Assembly: GCF_001870465.1 (NCBI RefSeq)
Contig: NZ_MDGK01000053.1
Coordinates: 1 to 64,000, forward strand
Direction of reading: 5' to 3'
From: Pseudomonas extremorientalis
GTDB taxonomy: Bacteria > Pseudomonadota > Gammaproteobacteria > Pseudomonadales > Pseudomonadaceae
Length of the DNA: 64,000 nucleotides
Shown here: piece after piece, positions 15,181 to 25,500 of the stretch
Position numbering within the stretch: the first letter of the stretch is position 1
Layout of the letters: each line of letters begins with the position of its first letter
Notes under the pieces: generated by a model
Database searches by the model: none
What the model was told of the DNA's origin: nothing
Seen by the model: only the letters and a program-made list of their open reading frames with translations
Made by a program: the position numbers and the translations under genes

Positions 15181-16599
15181 ATGAGCCTATTGCCCTACGC
15201 CTGGGCCAAATCCCAACGCATCATCCTGCGCCCCAGCGACCAAGGCATGCTGCTGACGGTCTGCCCCTCAACCCCCGGCTGGTCCATCAGCGAAGTCCAC
15301 CGCCAATTCGGCCAAACCCACCTCGAACAGGTACGCGACGACGAACTCGACGGCCTGCTCACCGCCGCCTACGCCGACACCGGCAGCGCCGCCGCCGTCG
15401 TCGGCGCCGCCGAAAACGAAGTCGACCTCGACCGCCTGATGCAAGACATGCCCGAAGTCACTGACCTGCTGGACACCCAGGACGGCGCCCCGGTGATCCG
15501 CATGATCAACGCCTTGCTGACCCAGGCCGCCCGCGACGAAGCCAGCGACATCCATATCGAACCCTACGAAACCCATTCCGTGGTGCGCTACCGTGTCGAC
15601 GGCACCCTGCGTGACGTGGTCTCGCCACGCAAGGCATTGCATGGCGCGCTGGTCTCGCGGATCAAGATCATGGCCCAACTCGATATCGCCGAAAAACGCC
15701 TGCCCCAGGACGGCCGTATCGCCCTGCGCGTGGCCGGGCGGCCCATCGATATTCGCGTGTCCACGGTGCCCACCGGCCATGGCGAAAGGGTGGTCATGCG
15801 CCTGCTGGACAAACAAGCCGGGCGCCTGCAGCTGGAAACCCTGGGCATGGAGCCGCAGCTGCTGGCACGCCTGGATACGCTGATCCGCCAGCCCCACGGC
15901 ATCGTGCTGGTCACCGGACCCACCGGCAGTGGCAAGACCACCAGCCTGTACGCCGCCCTGGCGCGGCTGGATGCGAGCACCAGCAATATCCTCACCGTGG
16001 AGGACCCGGTGGAATACGACCTGCCGGGTATCAGCCAGATCCAGGTCAACGCCAAGATCGACATGACCTTCGGCCTGGCCCTGCGTGCGATCCTGCGCCA
16101 GGACCCGGACATCATCATGATCGGCGAAATCCGTGACCTGGAGACCGCACAAATCGCCGTGCAGGCTTCGCTCACCGGTCACCTGGTGCTGGCGACCCTG
16201 CACACCAACGATGCGGTGTCGGCGGTCAACCGCCTGATCGATATGGGGGTGGAGCCGTTCCTGCTGGCGTCGTCCCTGCTGGGGGTGTTGGCCCAGCGCC
16301 TGGTACGGCGCCTGTGCCCGCACTGCAAGCAGGAAGACCCCGCCGCGCCCGGCACCTGGCGCCCGGTCGGCTGCGCGCAGTGCAACCAGGTCGGCTACAG
16401 CGGACGTACCGGGATCCATGAGTTGTTCTGTGTCGACGATGCGGTACGCAGCCTGATTCATGAGGGCGCCAACGAGCAGGACCTGCGCCTGGCCGCGCGC
16501 CGCGCCGGGATGTTGAGCATGCGTGAAGACGGTGAACGCTGGGTGCGCAGCGGTGCCACCGCCCCCGAAGAAATCCTGCGTGTGACACGGGACGCCTGA
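15181..16599 (+). CDS. gspE: type II secretion ATPase GspE (HxcR-like)
   Basis: Encodes 472 residues. Walker A GPTGSGKTT is at 246-254, followed by the Asp box (TVEDPVEYDLPGI), Walker B (DPDIIMIGEIRD) and the His box (TGHLVLATLHTN). A CPHC ... CAQC zinc knuckle at about 379-401 is the usual C-terminal metal site. The hexamer drives pseudopilus assembly from the cytoplasmic face. It starts 20 bases after the end of the repeat element and overlaps gspF by ATGA. Because of the element, it may need its own promoter. Confidence 0.95.
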   Translation: MSLLPYAWAKSQRIILRPSDQGMLLTVCPSTPGWSISEVHRQFGQTHLEQVRDDELDGLLTAAYADTGSAAAVVGAAENEVDLDRLMQDMPEVTDLLDTQDGAPVIRMINALLTQAARDEASDIHIEPYETHSVVRYRVDGTLRDVVSPRKALHGALVSRIKIMAQLDIAEKRLPQDGRIALRVAGRPIDIRVSTVPTGHGERVVMRLLDKQAGRLQLETLGMEPQLLARLDTLIRQPHGIVLVTGPTGSGKTTSLYAALARLDASTSNILTVEDPVEYDLPGISQIQVNAKIDMTFGLALRAILRQDPDIIMIGEIRDLETAQIAVQASLTGHLVLATLHTNDAVSAVNRLIDMGVEPFLLASSLLGVLAQRLVRRLCPHCKQEDPAAPGTWRPVGCAQCNQVGYSGRTGIHELFCVDDAVRSLIHEGANEQDLRLAARRAGMLSMREDGERWVRSGATAPEEILRVTRDA

Positions 16600-17810
16600 T
16601 GAATCGCTATCGCTATGAAGCCGCCGATAGCAGCGGCAAAGTCGAGGCCGGGCATGTGGAGGCCGACAGCCAGAGCGCAGCCTTTGCCAACCTGCGCAGT
16701 CGCGGTTTGACCGCGTTGCTGGTGCAGATCGAAGGCAATCAGCCGGCCGCGACGGGCAGCAGCCTGTTCAGCGCCAAACTGTCGGACAACGACCTGGCCT
16801 GGGCCACGCGGCAACTGGCGAGCCTGCTGGGCGCGAGCCTGCCGTTGGAAGCTGCGCTGAGTGCTACGGTGGAGCAGGCCGAGAAAAAGCATATCGCCCA
16901 GACCCTGGCCGCCGTGCGCGCCGATGTGCGGGGCGGCATGCGCCTGGCGGATGCGTTGGCGGCGCGACCTCGGGATTTTCCGTCGATCTACCGCGCGCTG
17001 ATTGCGGCGGGGGAGGAGTCCGGTGACCTGGCCCAGGTGATGGAGCGTTTGGCCGACTACATCGAGGAGCGCAACAACCTGCGTGGCAAGATTCTCACCG
17101 CGTTTATCTACCCCGGTGTGGTGGGGCTGGTGTCCATCGGCATTGTGATTTTCTTGCTGAGCTACGTGGTGCCCCAGGTGGTCAGTGCGTTCTCCCAGGC
17201 CCGCCAGGACCTGCCGGGGCTGACCCTGGCGATGCTCAACGCAAGTGACTTCATCCGCGCCTGGGGCTGGCTGTGTCTTGCCGGGATCGTCGGCGGTTTC
17301 TGGAGCTGGCGCCTGTACCTGCGCAATTCCGTGGCGCGCTTGAATTGGCACAGTCGCGTACTGCGTTTGCCGCTGATCGGGCGCTTCGTGCTGGGCCTGA
17401 ACACGGCACGATTCGCCTCGACCCTGGCGATTCTCGGCGGTGCCGGGGTGCCGTTGCTGCGTGCCCTGGAGGCCGCGCGGCAAACCTTGTCCAACGACCG
17501 GCTCGACCAGTGCGTCAGCGATGCCACCGCCAAGGTGCGCGAGGGCGTCAACCTGGCCCCGGCGCTGGCGGTGGAAAAGGTCTTCCCGCCGGTGCTGATC
17601 CACCTGATCGCCAGCGGCGAGAAAACCGGCTCGCTGCCACCGATGCTGGAGCGCGCGGCGCAGACACTGTCGCGGGATATCGAACGGCGTGCCATGGGCA
17701 TGACCGCCTTGCTGGAGCCGCTGATGATCGTGGTGATGGGGGCCGTGGTGCTGGTGATCGTCATGGCGGTGTTGTTGCCGATCATCGAGATCAACCAACT
17801 GGTCACCTGA
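16599..17810 (+). CDS. gspF: type II secretion inner-membrane protein GspF (HxcS-like)
   Basis: Encodes 403 residues with two copies of the T2SF helical domain (about 70-190 and 270-395), each followed by membrane helices (GVVGLVSIGIVIFLLSYVVP; LMIVVMGAVVLVIVMAVLLP). Conserved segments include GASLPLEAALSATVEQAEKK and LIAAGEESGDLAQVMERLADY, then LGGAGVPLLRALEAARQTLS. It is the platform protein that couples GspE motion to pseudopilin insertion. The start overlaps the gspE stop. Confidence 0.94.
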   Translation: MNRYRYEAADSSGKVEAGHVEADSQSAAFANLRSRGLTALLVQIEGNQPAATGSSLFSAKLSDNDLAWATRQLASLLGASLPLEAALSATVEQAEKKHIAQTLAAVRADVRGGMRLADALAARPRDFPSIYRALIAAGEESGDLAQVMERLADYIEERNNLRGKILTAFIYPGVVGLVSIGIVIFLLSYVVPQVVSAFSQARQDLPGLTLAMLNASDFIRAWGWLCLAGIVGGFWSWRLYLRNSVARLNWHSRVLRLPLIGRFVLGLNTARFASTLAILGGAGVPLLRALEAARQTLSNDRLDQCVSDATAKVREGVNLAPALAVEKVFPPVLIHLIASGEKTGSLPPMLERAAQTLSRDIERRAMGMTALLEPLMIVVMGAVVLVIVMAVLLPIIEINQLVT

Positions 17811-18134
17811 CCGCACCTGCTCCCGTCCAACCTCGGGTTCCTCGTTCCGTCACATTCCGACAGCTCATGTCGCCTCCAGCCATACGCGCTGAAACCTGAC
17901 TGTCACCTGCGCCCAAAGCGCTCGGAATCATGACCGGAACACCCGAGAATCTTTTTAAAAATCAAGGTGTTCCTCCCGAGGTTTTTTCCTACAAACGTCA
18001 TCGGAAACTGCGAATTTCTGTCCCATGGTTTTAACCCCTGGCCACCCCCCTGAACACGGCTCGGGACCGAAGCCATGGCGTCATGCAAGAGCCCTCTACC
18101 CCAAACGTACAAACACGACGAAAGGAGATTCTTC
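17811..18134 (+). other. intergenic region ahead of the DING gene
   Basis: No gene is seen in these 324 bases. They should carry the promoter of the DING gene: a Pho-box-like string is at 17889-17906, and AAAGGAGATTCTTC precedes the ATG at 18135. The string CATGACCGGAAC at 17929 is a poor relative of the motif found ahead of pdtA and phdA. Confidence 0.5.
17889..17906 (+). promoter_or_regulatory. possible Pho box upstream of the DING gene
   Basis: CTGAAACCTGACTGTCAC is two 7-base units (CTGAAAC, CTGTCAC) eleven bases apart, the layout of PhoB sites (CTGTCAT-N4-CTGTCAT). The first unit is imperfect. DING/LapA genes are phosphate-regulated in P. aeruginosa, which makes it plausible. Confidence 0.35.
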
Positions 18135-19322
18135 ATGTTTAAGCGCAACGTTCTCGCGGTATCCATGACCCTCGCTGCACTGTGCTCGGCCCAGGCTGCA
18201 ATGGCTGACATCAACGGCGGCGGCGCAACCCTGCCACAAGCGCTGTACCAGACGTCTGGCGTGTTGACCGCAGGTTTTGCCCCGTACATCGGTGTGGGCA
18301 GCGGCAATGGCAAGGCAGCTTTCCTGACCAACGACTACACCAAGTTGAAGGCTGGCGTTTCCAACCTGAACGTGCACTGGGCGGGCAGCGATTCCAAGCT
18401 GAGCGCTACTGAACTGTCGACGTATGCGTCGGCCAAGCAACCTGCCTGGGGCAAGCTGATCCAAGTGCCATCGGTGGGTACTTCGGTTGCCATCCCGTTC
18501 AACAAAAGCGGGACTGCGGCCGTTGACTTGAGCATCAACGAGCTGTGCGGTGTGTTCTCCGGCCGTATCGCCGACTGGAGCGGTATCACAGGTTCGGGTC
18601 GCAGTGGCGCCATCAAAGTGGTTTACCGCAGCGAAAGCAGTGGCACCACCGAACTGTTCACGCGCTTTCTGAATGCCAAGTGCGCTGAAACCGGCACCTT
18701 CAATGTCACCACCACCTTCGGCACCAGCTACACCGGTGGCTTGCCTGCCGGCGCGGTTTCCGCAACTGGCAGCCAAGGCGTGATGACCACCCTGGCCGGT
18801 ACCGACGGCGGTATCACCTACATGAGCCCTGACTTCGCCGCCCCGACCCTGGCCGGTCTGGATGACGCAACTAAAGTCGCTCGCGTGGGCAAGGACGTGG
18901 TCAACGGTGTGGCGGTCCAGGGTGTATCGCCGAAAGCGAGCAACGTATCCGCCGCCATCAATGCCGTGCCGTTGCCTGCTGTCGCTGACCGTGGCAACCC
19001 TGACGCTTGGGTGCCCGTGTTCGGCAAAGCCAACACCGCGGGTGTGGTGCCTTACCCAACGTCGGGCTACCCGATCCTGGGCTTCACCAACGTGATCTTC
19101 AGCCAGTGCTACGCCGATGCCACCCAGACCACCCAAGTGCGTGACTTCTTCACCAAGCACTACGGTTCGTCTGCCAACAACGACGCAGCGATCGAAGCCA
19201 ACGCGTTCGTGCCACTGCCAAACAACTGGAAAATCGCTATTCGCGGTAGCTTCCTGACCGCCACCAATGCCCTGAGCATCGGCAACACCAACGTCTGCAA
19301 CGGCATCGGTCGTCCGCTGTAA
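18135..19322 (+). CDS. DING-family secreted phosphate-binding protein / alkaline phosphatase (LapA-like)
   Basis: Encodes 395 residues from the ATG at 18135 with AAAGGAG upstream. A signal peptide (MFKRNVLAVSMTLAALCSAQ AAMA) is followed exactly by DINGGGATLP, the N-terminus that names DING proteins. Further PstS-like blocks are VGSGNGKAAFL, YRSESSGTTELFTRFL and GGITYMSPDFA, which line the phosphate cleft. In P. aeruginosa the low-molecular-weight alkaline phosphatase LapA is a DING protein secreted by Hxc; the position here, right after gspF, supports the same role. Catalytic activity itself cannot be read off the sequence. Confidence 0.85.
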   Translation: MFKRNVLAVSMTLAALCSAQAAMADINGGGATLPQALYQTSGVLTAGFAPYIGVGSGNGKAAFLTNDYTKLKAGVSNLNVHWAGSDSKLSATELSTYASAKQPAWGKLIQVPSVGTSVAIPFNKSGTAAVDLSINELCGVFSGRIADWSGITGSGRSGAIKVVYRSESSGTTELFTRFLNAKCAETGTFNVTTTFGTSYTGGLPAGAVSATGSQGVMTTLAGTDGGITYMSPDFAAPTLAGLDDATKVARVGKDVVNGVAVQGVSPKASNVSAAINAVPLPAVADRGNPDAWVPVFGKANTAGVVPYPTSGYPILGFTNVIFSQCYADATQTTQVRDFFTKHYGSSANNDAAIEANAFVPLPNNWKIAIRGSFLTATNALSIGNTNVCNGIGRPL

Positions 19323-19351
19323 CCCACGCTTTCAAAGACCCGCAACACCTG

Positions 19352-19384
19352 ATCAGCAACGGCCTGCGCCGTTGCTGATTTTTG
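19352..19384 (+). terminator. rho-independent terminator after the DING gene
   Basis: A perfect 12 bp stem, ATCAGCAACGGC with GCCGTTGCTGAT around a CTGC loop, followed by TTTTT. It separates the DING gene from pdtA, which therefore needs its own promoter. Confidence 0.88.
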
Positions 19385-19432
19385 CGTTTGTGCTGTTCAC
19401 CGCCGCGCCGACAGCGTCATGTGAACTTTGCA

Positions 19433-19444
19433 TGACAGAAGTTC
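19433..19444 (+). promoter_or_regulatory. TGACANNNGTTC motif upstream of pdtA
   Basis: TGACAGAAGTTC lies 83 bases before the pdtA ATG, within CTTTGCATGACAGAAGTTC. Almost the same string, CTTTCATGACAAAAGTTC, occurs upstream of phdA. An inverted pair GTCATG-N9-CATGAC (19416-19436) overlaps it. It may bind PhoB or guide an ECF sigma factor such as VreI; unproven. Confidence 0.45.
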
Positions 19445-19527
19445 AGTCGTGTCCCTCGCCAACCGCCTAATCCTCATACGTGAGCCTGTCCTGCTCCCTG
19501 CGTAATAACAAAGAAGGAAGATTCCCG

Positions 19528-22500
19528 ATGGTCCGCTGCAAATCACCGGTCAACCTGAAAGCCCCCGAGACCGTCCTGCGTCTCAAGCCTTTGGCCCATG
19601 CCATTGCCTTATTGATGGTGGCGGGTAACGCCCAGGCAGCCACGGCGTTCAGTTCCGGCTGGTTTGCCGACAAGGGCGCGTCCCAGGCGGCCACGGCAGC
19701 GCGTACCGGTGCCGGCCAGGTGCCGGGGATTCCTTCATTGAACCAGCAGGCGCGGGTCAAGCAGCAGTTGGCGCGCTCCATCAGTACCTTGAACACCAGT
19801 GTCGCGGCCATTGCGGCCCAGCAGGCTGCGCAAGCGGCAGGGCGACAGGCGGCGTTCGGTCAGGTCTCGGCGATTCCCGATGGCCTGGGCAAGGGCGGCC
19901 TGCAGGTCGACAACAGCCTGACCCAGGGTTGGACCCACGCCAAGAACCCGACCCAGATCCAGTCCGGCGGCAAGACCACGGTGACCATCGAGCAGACCGC
20001 CGACAAGGCGATCCTCAACTGGGAGACGTTCAACGTCGGGCGCAACACCACCGTGGACTTCCAGCAGCAGGCCAGTTGGGCGGTGCTCAACCGCGTCAAC
20101 GATCCCAATGCGCGCCCCAGTGAGATCCAGGGCCAGATCAACGGCGCCGGTACGGTGATGATCATGAACCGCAACGGCGTGGTGTTCGGCGGCACCAGCC
20201 AGGTCAACGTGCGCAACCTGGTGGCGGCCGCCGCGAACATCACCGACGAGCAGTTCACCCAACGCGGCCTCTACGTCGATGCCAACGGCACCCAGCCGAC
20301 CTTCACCGATGCGGCGGGCAAGGTCCAGGTGCAGCGCGGTGCGTTGATCCAGACCCACAATCCGGCCACCTCCACCGACGCCGGCGGCTATGCCTTGCTG
20401 CTCGGTACCGAAGTGGAAAACGCCGGCACCGTCATCACCGCCAAGGGCCAGACCACCCTGGCCGCCGGCGACAGTTTCTACATCCGCAAGGGTGTCGGCA
20501 CCACGGGCAACGACCGCTCCACCACGCGTGGCAATGAGGTGGCGACCAGCCTCAACCCTGGCAGCAGCGCAGGCAAAGTCACCAACAGCGGCCTGATCAT
20601 GGCCTCCACCGGCGATATCACCCTCACCGGCCACCAGGTGCAGCAAAACGGCGTGGCGCTGGCCAGCACCTCGGTGGACACTCGCGGCACGATTCATCTG
20701 CTCAACGCTGCCAGCGACAGCACCGGTAGCGTGACCCTGGGCGAGGGCAGCACCACCGCGATCTTGCTGGACGCTAGTGGCAGCACCGCCCTCAACAGCC
20801 AGAAAGACAACGGGCTGATCAAACTCGACGGAACACCCGCCAACCTGATCACCGGCCGGTTCAACCACCTCAGTGCCGTGGCTGACCGTACCGACCAATC
20901 ACGCGTCGAGATCGTCAGCGGTGGCTCCGTGGACTTCCAGAAGGGTTCGATCACCCTGGCCACCGGCGGCCAGGTGGCGGTCAGCGCTACCGGGCGCAGC
21001 CTGGTGCGCGATGGCGCGATGATCGACGTCTCAGGCGCGGTCGGCGTCAAGGTGTCGATGGCATCCAACACGATCAAGATCAACGTGCAGGGTAACGAGC
21101 AGCGTGATGCTCCGGTGAACCGTGACGGCGGGCAACTGATCAACAACGATGTGTGGGTCGACCTGCGCGAGCTGGTGTTTGTACCGGCAGGCACCAACGG
21201 TTACGCGACGGATCGCTGGTACACCGCCGGCGGCTTGCTGGAAGTGGGCGGTTACCTCGGTACTCAAGGACATTCGGTCGGCGAATGGATGGCCCAGGGC
21301 GGCACGGTGACCTTTACCGGCAAGGATGTGGTCACTCAGACGGGCGCGCAGATCAACCTGTCCGGCGGCACCGTGGACGTGCAGGCCGGTTACATCCAGC
21401 AGACCTGGCTCAAGGGGCCCAATGGCCGCTTGTATGAATTGTCCAAGGCGCCCGGCGACATCCTCTATTCGGGGTTCTACAAGGGCTATGAAGACACCAG
21501 CGCGCGCTGGGGCCAGACCGAGTATTACTACAACCCGCTGATCGCGCCGCAACGCCGCTACGAGGCCGGCTACACCGTAGGCCGCGACGCCGGCAAACTG
21601 GTGGTCGGCACCACCAGTGCGGTGTTGGAAGGTCAGTTGATCAGTGATGTGTTCCAGGGCGATCGGCAGACCCAGGCGCCCAACATCAACCTAGATGGCT
21701 ACCAGCAATCCAAGAAGGCCATGGCCCAGCGGGCGCAGTTGATCATCGGCCAGTACATTCCGATCTACAACAAGACCACCGGCACGCTGCGCTATGCCCT
21801 GAGCGGCACCACCGACCAGGTGCTGATCGATGGCAATACCCGGAAAATCGCCGATGGCCTGGACCTCACCACGGCGCTGCCAGCGGATCGCCAGGGCCAG
21901 ATGGTGCTCGACAGCGACCCGCTCAACGGTTACCAACTGGGCGCGATCAAGGTGGGCGCCAAGCAGCAGATCACGGTGAATGGTGCGCTCAAGGTGGCAG
22001 ACGGCGGCGACATCACCTTGTTCGGGCCGGGGGTCGGTATCAACGCCAATCTCACCGCCCGGGGGGGCAGTATCAACGCGGGCAACATCCTCACTCAGGT
22101 CAACCTCAACGCGGGCAACACCGTCGGCGATGTGATCCTCGCGGGCAGCGGACGGGTCGATGTGGCGACAGGCGTCAAGCTGGACGCCGCCGGGCGCTGG
22201 AACAACCTGGCGCTGGACCCGAGCCTTGGTGAAGGCGTGGCCTATGTGAACGGCGGCAGGGTGTCGCTGCGCAGCACCGGCAACCTGAACCTGGCGTCAG
22301 GCAGCGTGGTGGAGGCGTCTTCCGGCGCCACGCTCGGCGTGGATGGCAAGCTCATCGGCGGCAAGGGCGGTGACGTGACCTTGGGTGCACTGGGCAGCCT
22401 GGGGCTGGAGGGCGAGATTCGCGGTTATGGTGTCAATGGCGGCGGCACCCTGGCGTTGCAGGCCCGCAAGGTACAGATCGGCAACAGCACCGGGGCGCCT

Positions 22501-25500
22501 GACGCCGGCACCGTGCAACTGGCGCAAGACTTCTTCAACAAGGGCTTCTCGGCCTATGACATCACCGGCAACGAGGGCCTGCTGGTCACTGACGGCACCC
22601 AGGTGGATGTCACCACGCCGGTGTATCGCCTTGGCGAGCAGACGTCCGCTGCGCCAACGGGAGGCGACCCTGCCACGGTATTGGAGCGCTGGACCCCTGC
22701 GCTGTATCAGCAAGACGCTGCCAAAGGCGTGCTGACCCAGCGCCGTGGCGCCAGCCTGAGCCTGACTGCCGGTCGGCAGGAATCCACGGCGGCCGAACTG
22801 GCTACCACGGCCCTGACAGTGGGCCGGGGCGCGGTGATCAACGTCGACCCGGGCCAGAGCATCAACCTGCGCAGCGTCGGCCAGTTGACGGTCAACGGCA
22901 CGCTCAATGCCTGGGGCGGCAGCGTCAATCTGGGAGGCCTGACCGCTGTCGGTTCCGAGGTGGCCAATGCCGCCGGGCATAACCGCTCGATCTGGGTCGG
23001 CGACCACGCGGTGATCGATGTAGCAGCCCGTGCGATCAGTGCCGCGGACAATCGCGGGCGCCTCTACGGCCAGGTCGGCCAGGGTGGCAGGATCAGCCTC
23101 GGCGGCGAAATTGACCTGGCCACCGGCATTGCCAAGGCCAGCGACCTGTTTGTGGTGGTGCGCGACGGCGCGCGCCTGGACGCTTCCGGTGCCCAGGCGA
23201 TGCTCGACATTCCGGGCCAGGGCCGGGTGCAGGTGGCCAGCAATGGCGGCAGCATCAGCGTTGCGTCCAACAATGGCCTGTATCTGGATGGCAGCTTGGT
23301 CGCCCGGGCCGGCGGTGCCGCGGCGGCGGGCGGCAGTTTATCGCTGGCACTGGAAACGCCTTACTACCTCAAGGCGGCGGTCACCGACCCGATGCTCAAG
23401 GTGCGTGAACTGGTGCTCAGCCAGTCCCATCAAGCCAGCCCCCTCCCGGACACCCTCGAGTACGGCCATGGCCGCCTCGGTGTGGACCAGGTCACCACCG
23501 GCGGCTTTGATAACCTGGCCTTGCTCAGCAACGGCGTGTTGAGCTTCGACGGTGATGTGTCGCTGAACATGGGGCAAAGCCTGCGCCTGTACAGCGGCGC
23601 CATGGGCCTTGCCGAAAACGCCGCCGCCAACGCTCGCATCAACCTGTCTGCGCCTTATCTGCTGCTGGCCGGCATCCTTGCGCCGCTGGACCCCAGCAAG
23701 GACCAGTACCTGCATCCGGTGCTGGCGTCCAACCTGTCGCAACGTGCCAGCCAGGCGCTGTTCCAGGCCAGTGGCAATCTGATCGACGTGCGCGGCAATG
23801 TGCTGTTCGGCAACCAGAGTGACCTGACGCTGAGCGATGCCAGCAAGCAGAGCATCGATCGCCGTGGCTTCGATGATGTGCAGTTGAGCAGCCAGGGTGA
23901 CCTGCGCTTCCTGGCCGGTGCCGGGGCGGACGTGATCGCGCATGGCATCAGTACTCAGTTGATGACCAAAGGCGATATGACGCTGCGCGCCGCGCAGTTG
24001 TACCCGGCGACGGACGTTGGCGCACGGGTGCTGGCCGGCTTTATCGATGCCTTCTCTGGCTTCAAGTACGACCCGACCCGTACCTTGACGATCGCGCGCA
24101 CGGGGACTGCTGATGCCGCCATGCCGTACTCGGCGTTTGGCCGCCTGCAACTGGGCGGCCCGACGATCAAGCAGGGCGGGGTGGTGCGTGCGCCCCTGGG
24201 CCTGATCGAAATCGGCAACCTCGGGGCCAGCCGCGTCGAGCTGCTGCCCGGCAGCCTGACCTCGGTGAGTGGCAAGGGACTGGTGTTGCCCTACGGCGGC
24301 ACGGTAGACGGCCAGGTCTACAAATACAACGGCAAGACTGTGACGTTCCTTGGGCAGGGGGCGTTGCCTAACGCGAACGGCAGCCTGAATGTCGGGATGG
24401 TCCTGGGTGGCGAATCGGTGGTGGTGCAGCCTGACGCTACCGTGGACCTTTCCGGTGGCGGCGAGCTGCTTGGGGCCGGGTTTATTTCCGGGCGCGGCGG
24501 ATCTACCGATGCGCGCTACAACCCCCTGGTGCAATTCGGGGCAACCGGCGGTTTTGTGTTGCCGGGGCTGGGCACCAACCCGGTCTACGCGATTGTGCCG
24601 GGCGCGCAACCGGGCTATGCCCCGGTGGGGCCGGAGGGCGGGGCGACCGACCCGTTGATTGGCCAGCAAATCACGATCGGTGCCGGTGTGCCGGGGCTGA
24701 CAGCGGGCACCTACACCTTGATGCCGTCCACTTATGCCCTGATGCCGGGGGCCTTCCGCCTGGAAATCAACGGCTTGGCGGGGCTCGGCAGCGAAGGCAC
24801 GACCCAGTTGCTGCGCAACGGCTCATGGTCCACTGCGGGGCGCTTGTCCATCGCCAATACCGGCATCGGCAACAGTACGGCGAGCCAGGTGATCCTCACC
24901 GCCGCCGACACCCTGCGCCGCTATTCCCAATACAACGAGACTCGTTATGCGCAATTCGCCGTGGCCGACGCGGCCCGCCTCGGGGTGCCGCGTGCGCTGT
25001 TGCCGGTGGATGCCAAGACCCTGCAACTGAACCTCAGCCCGGGGGCGGGTGCCAATGCCTTTTCGTTCAAGGGTATCGGTCGCTTCGAGGCCGCCGACGG
25101 CGGTTACGGTGGCACCGTGGCGTTGACCAATGGCAACAGGAGCACGGGCAAGGACATTGAGATCGTCGCGGCAGGCAAGGGCGCAACCTCGGGTTTCAGC
25201 GGCATCAGCGTCGAGGCCGAGAGCCTCAACGCGCTCGGCGCGGCGCGTCTGTTGATCGGTGGCCTGACCGTGGTGACCTACGGTCAGGGCGGCAACTACA
25301 TCAACCTGGCCAACGGAGCCTTGAGCAACATCAACCTGCGCGAAGGCGCGAACCTGGCGGCGCCGGAAGTGTTGCTGGTGTCCTCTACCGGCAAGGTAAC
25401 CGTCGAACAGGGGGCCTCGATCAACACCATCGGTCGCGGCAAGGCCAGTTATGACGCACGTGACGGCTTTGTGTACAACATGCCCAATATGCTGGCGGTG

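Noticed and set aside
14291..15184. 297-codon frame starting inside gspD and crossing the repeat element
   Set aside because: It runs through inverted repeats and REP hairpins and has no ribosome site or domain; it arises from composition.
19416..19436. GTCATG-N9-CATGAC as a Pho box before pdtA
   Set aside because: Pho boxes are direct repeats eleven bases apart; this is an inverted pair with a poor second unit. It is kept only as part of the shared-motif finding.
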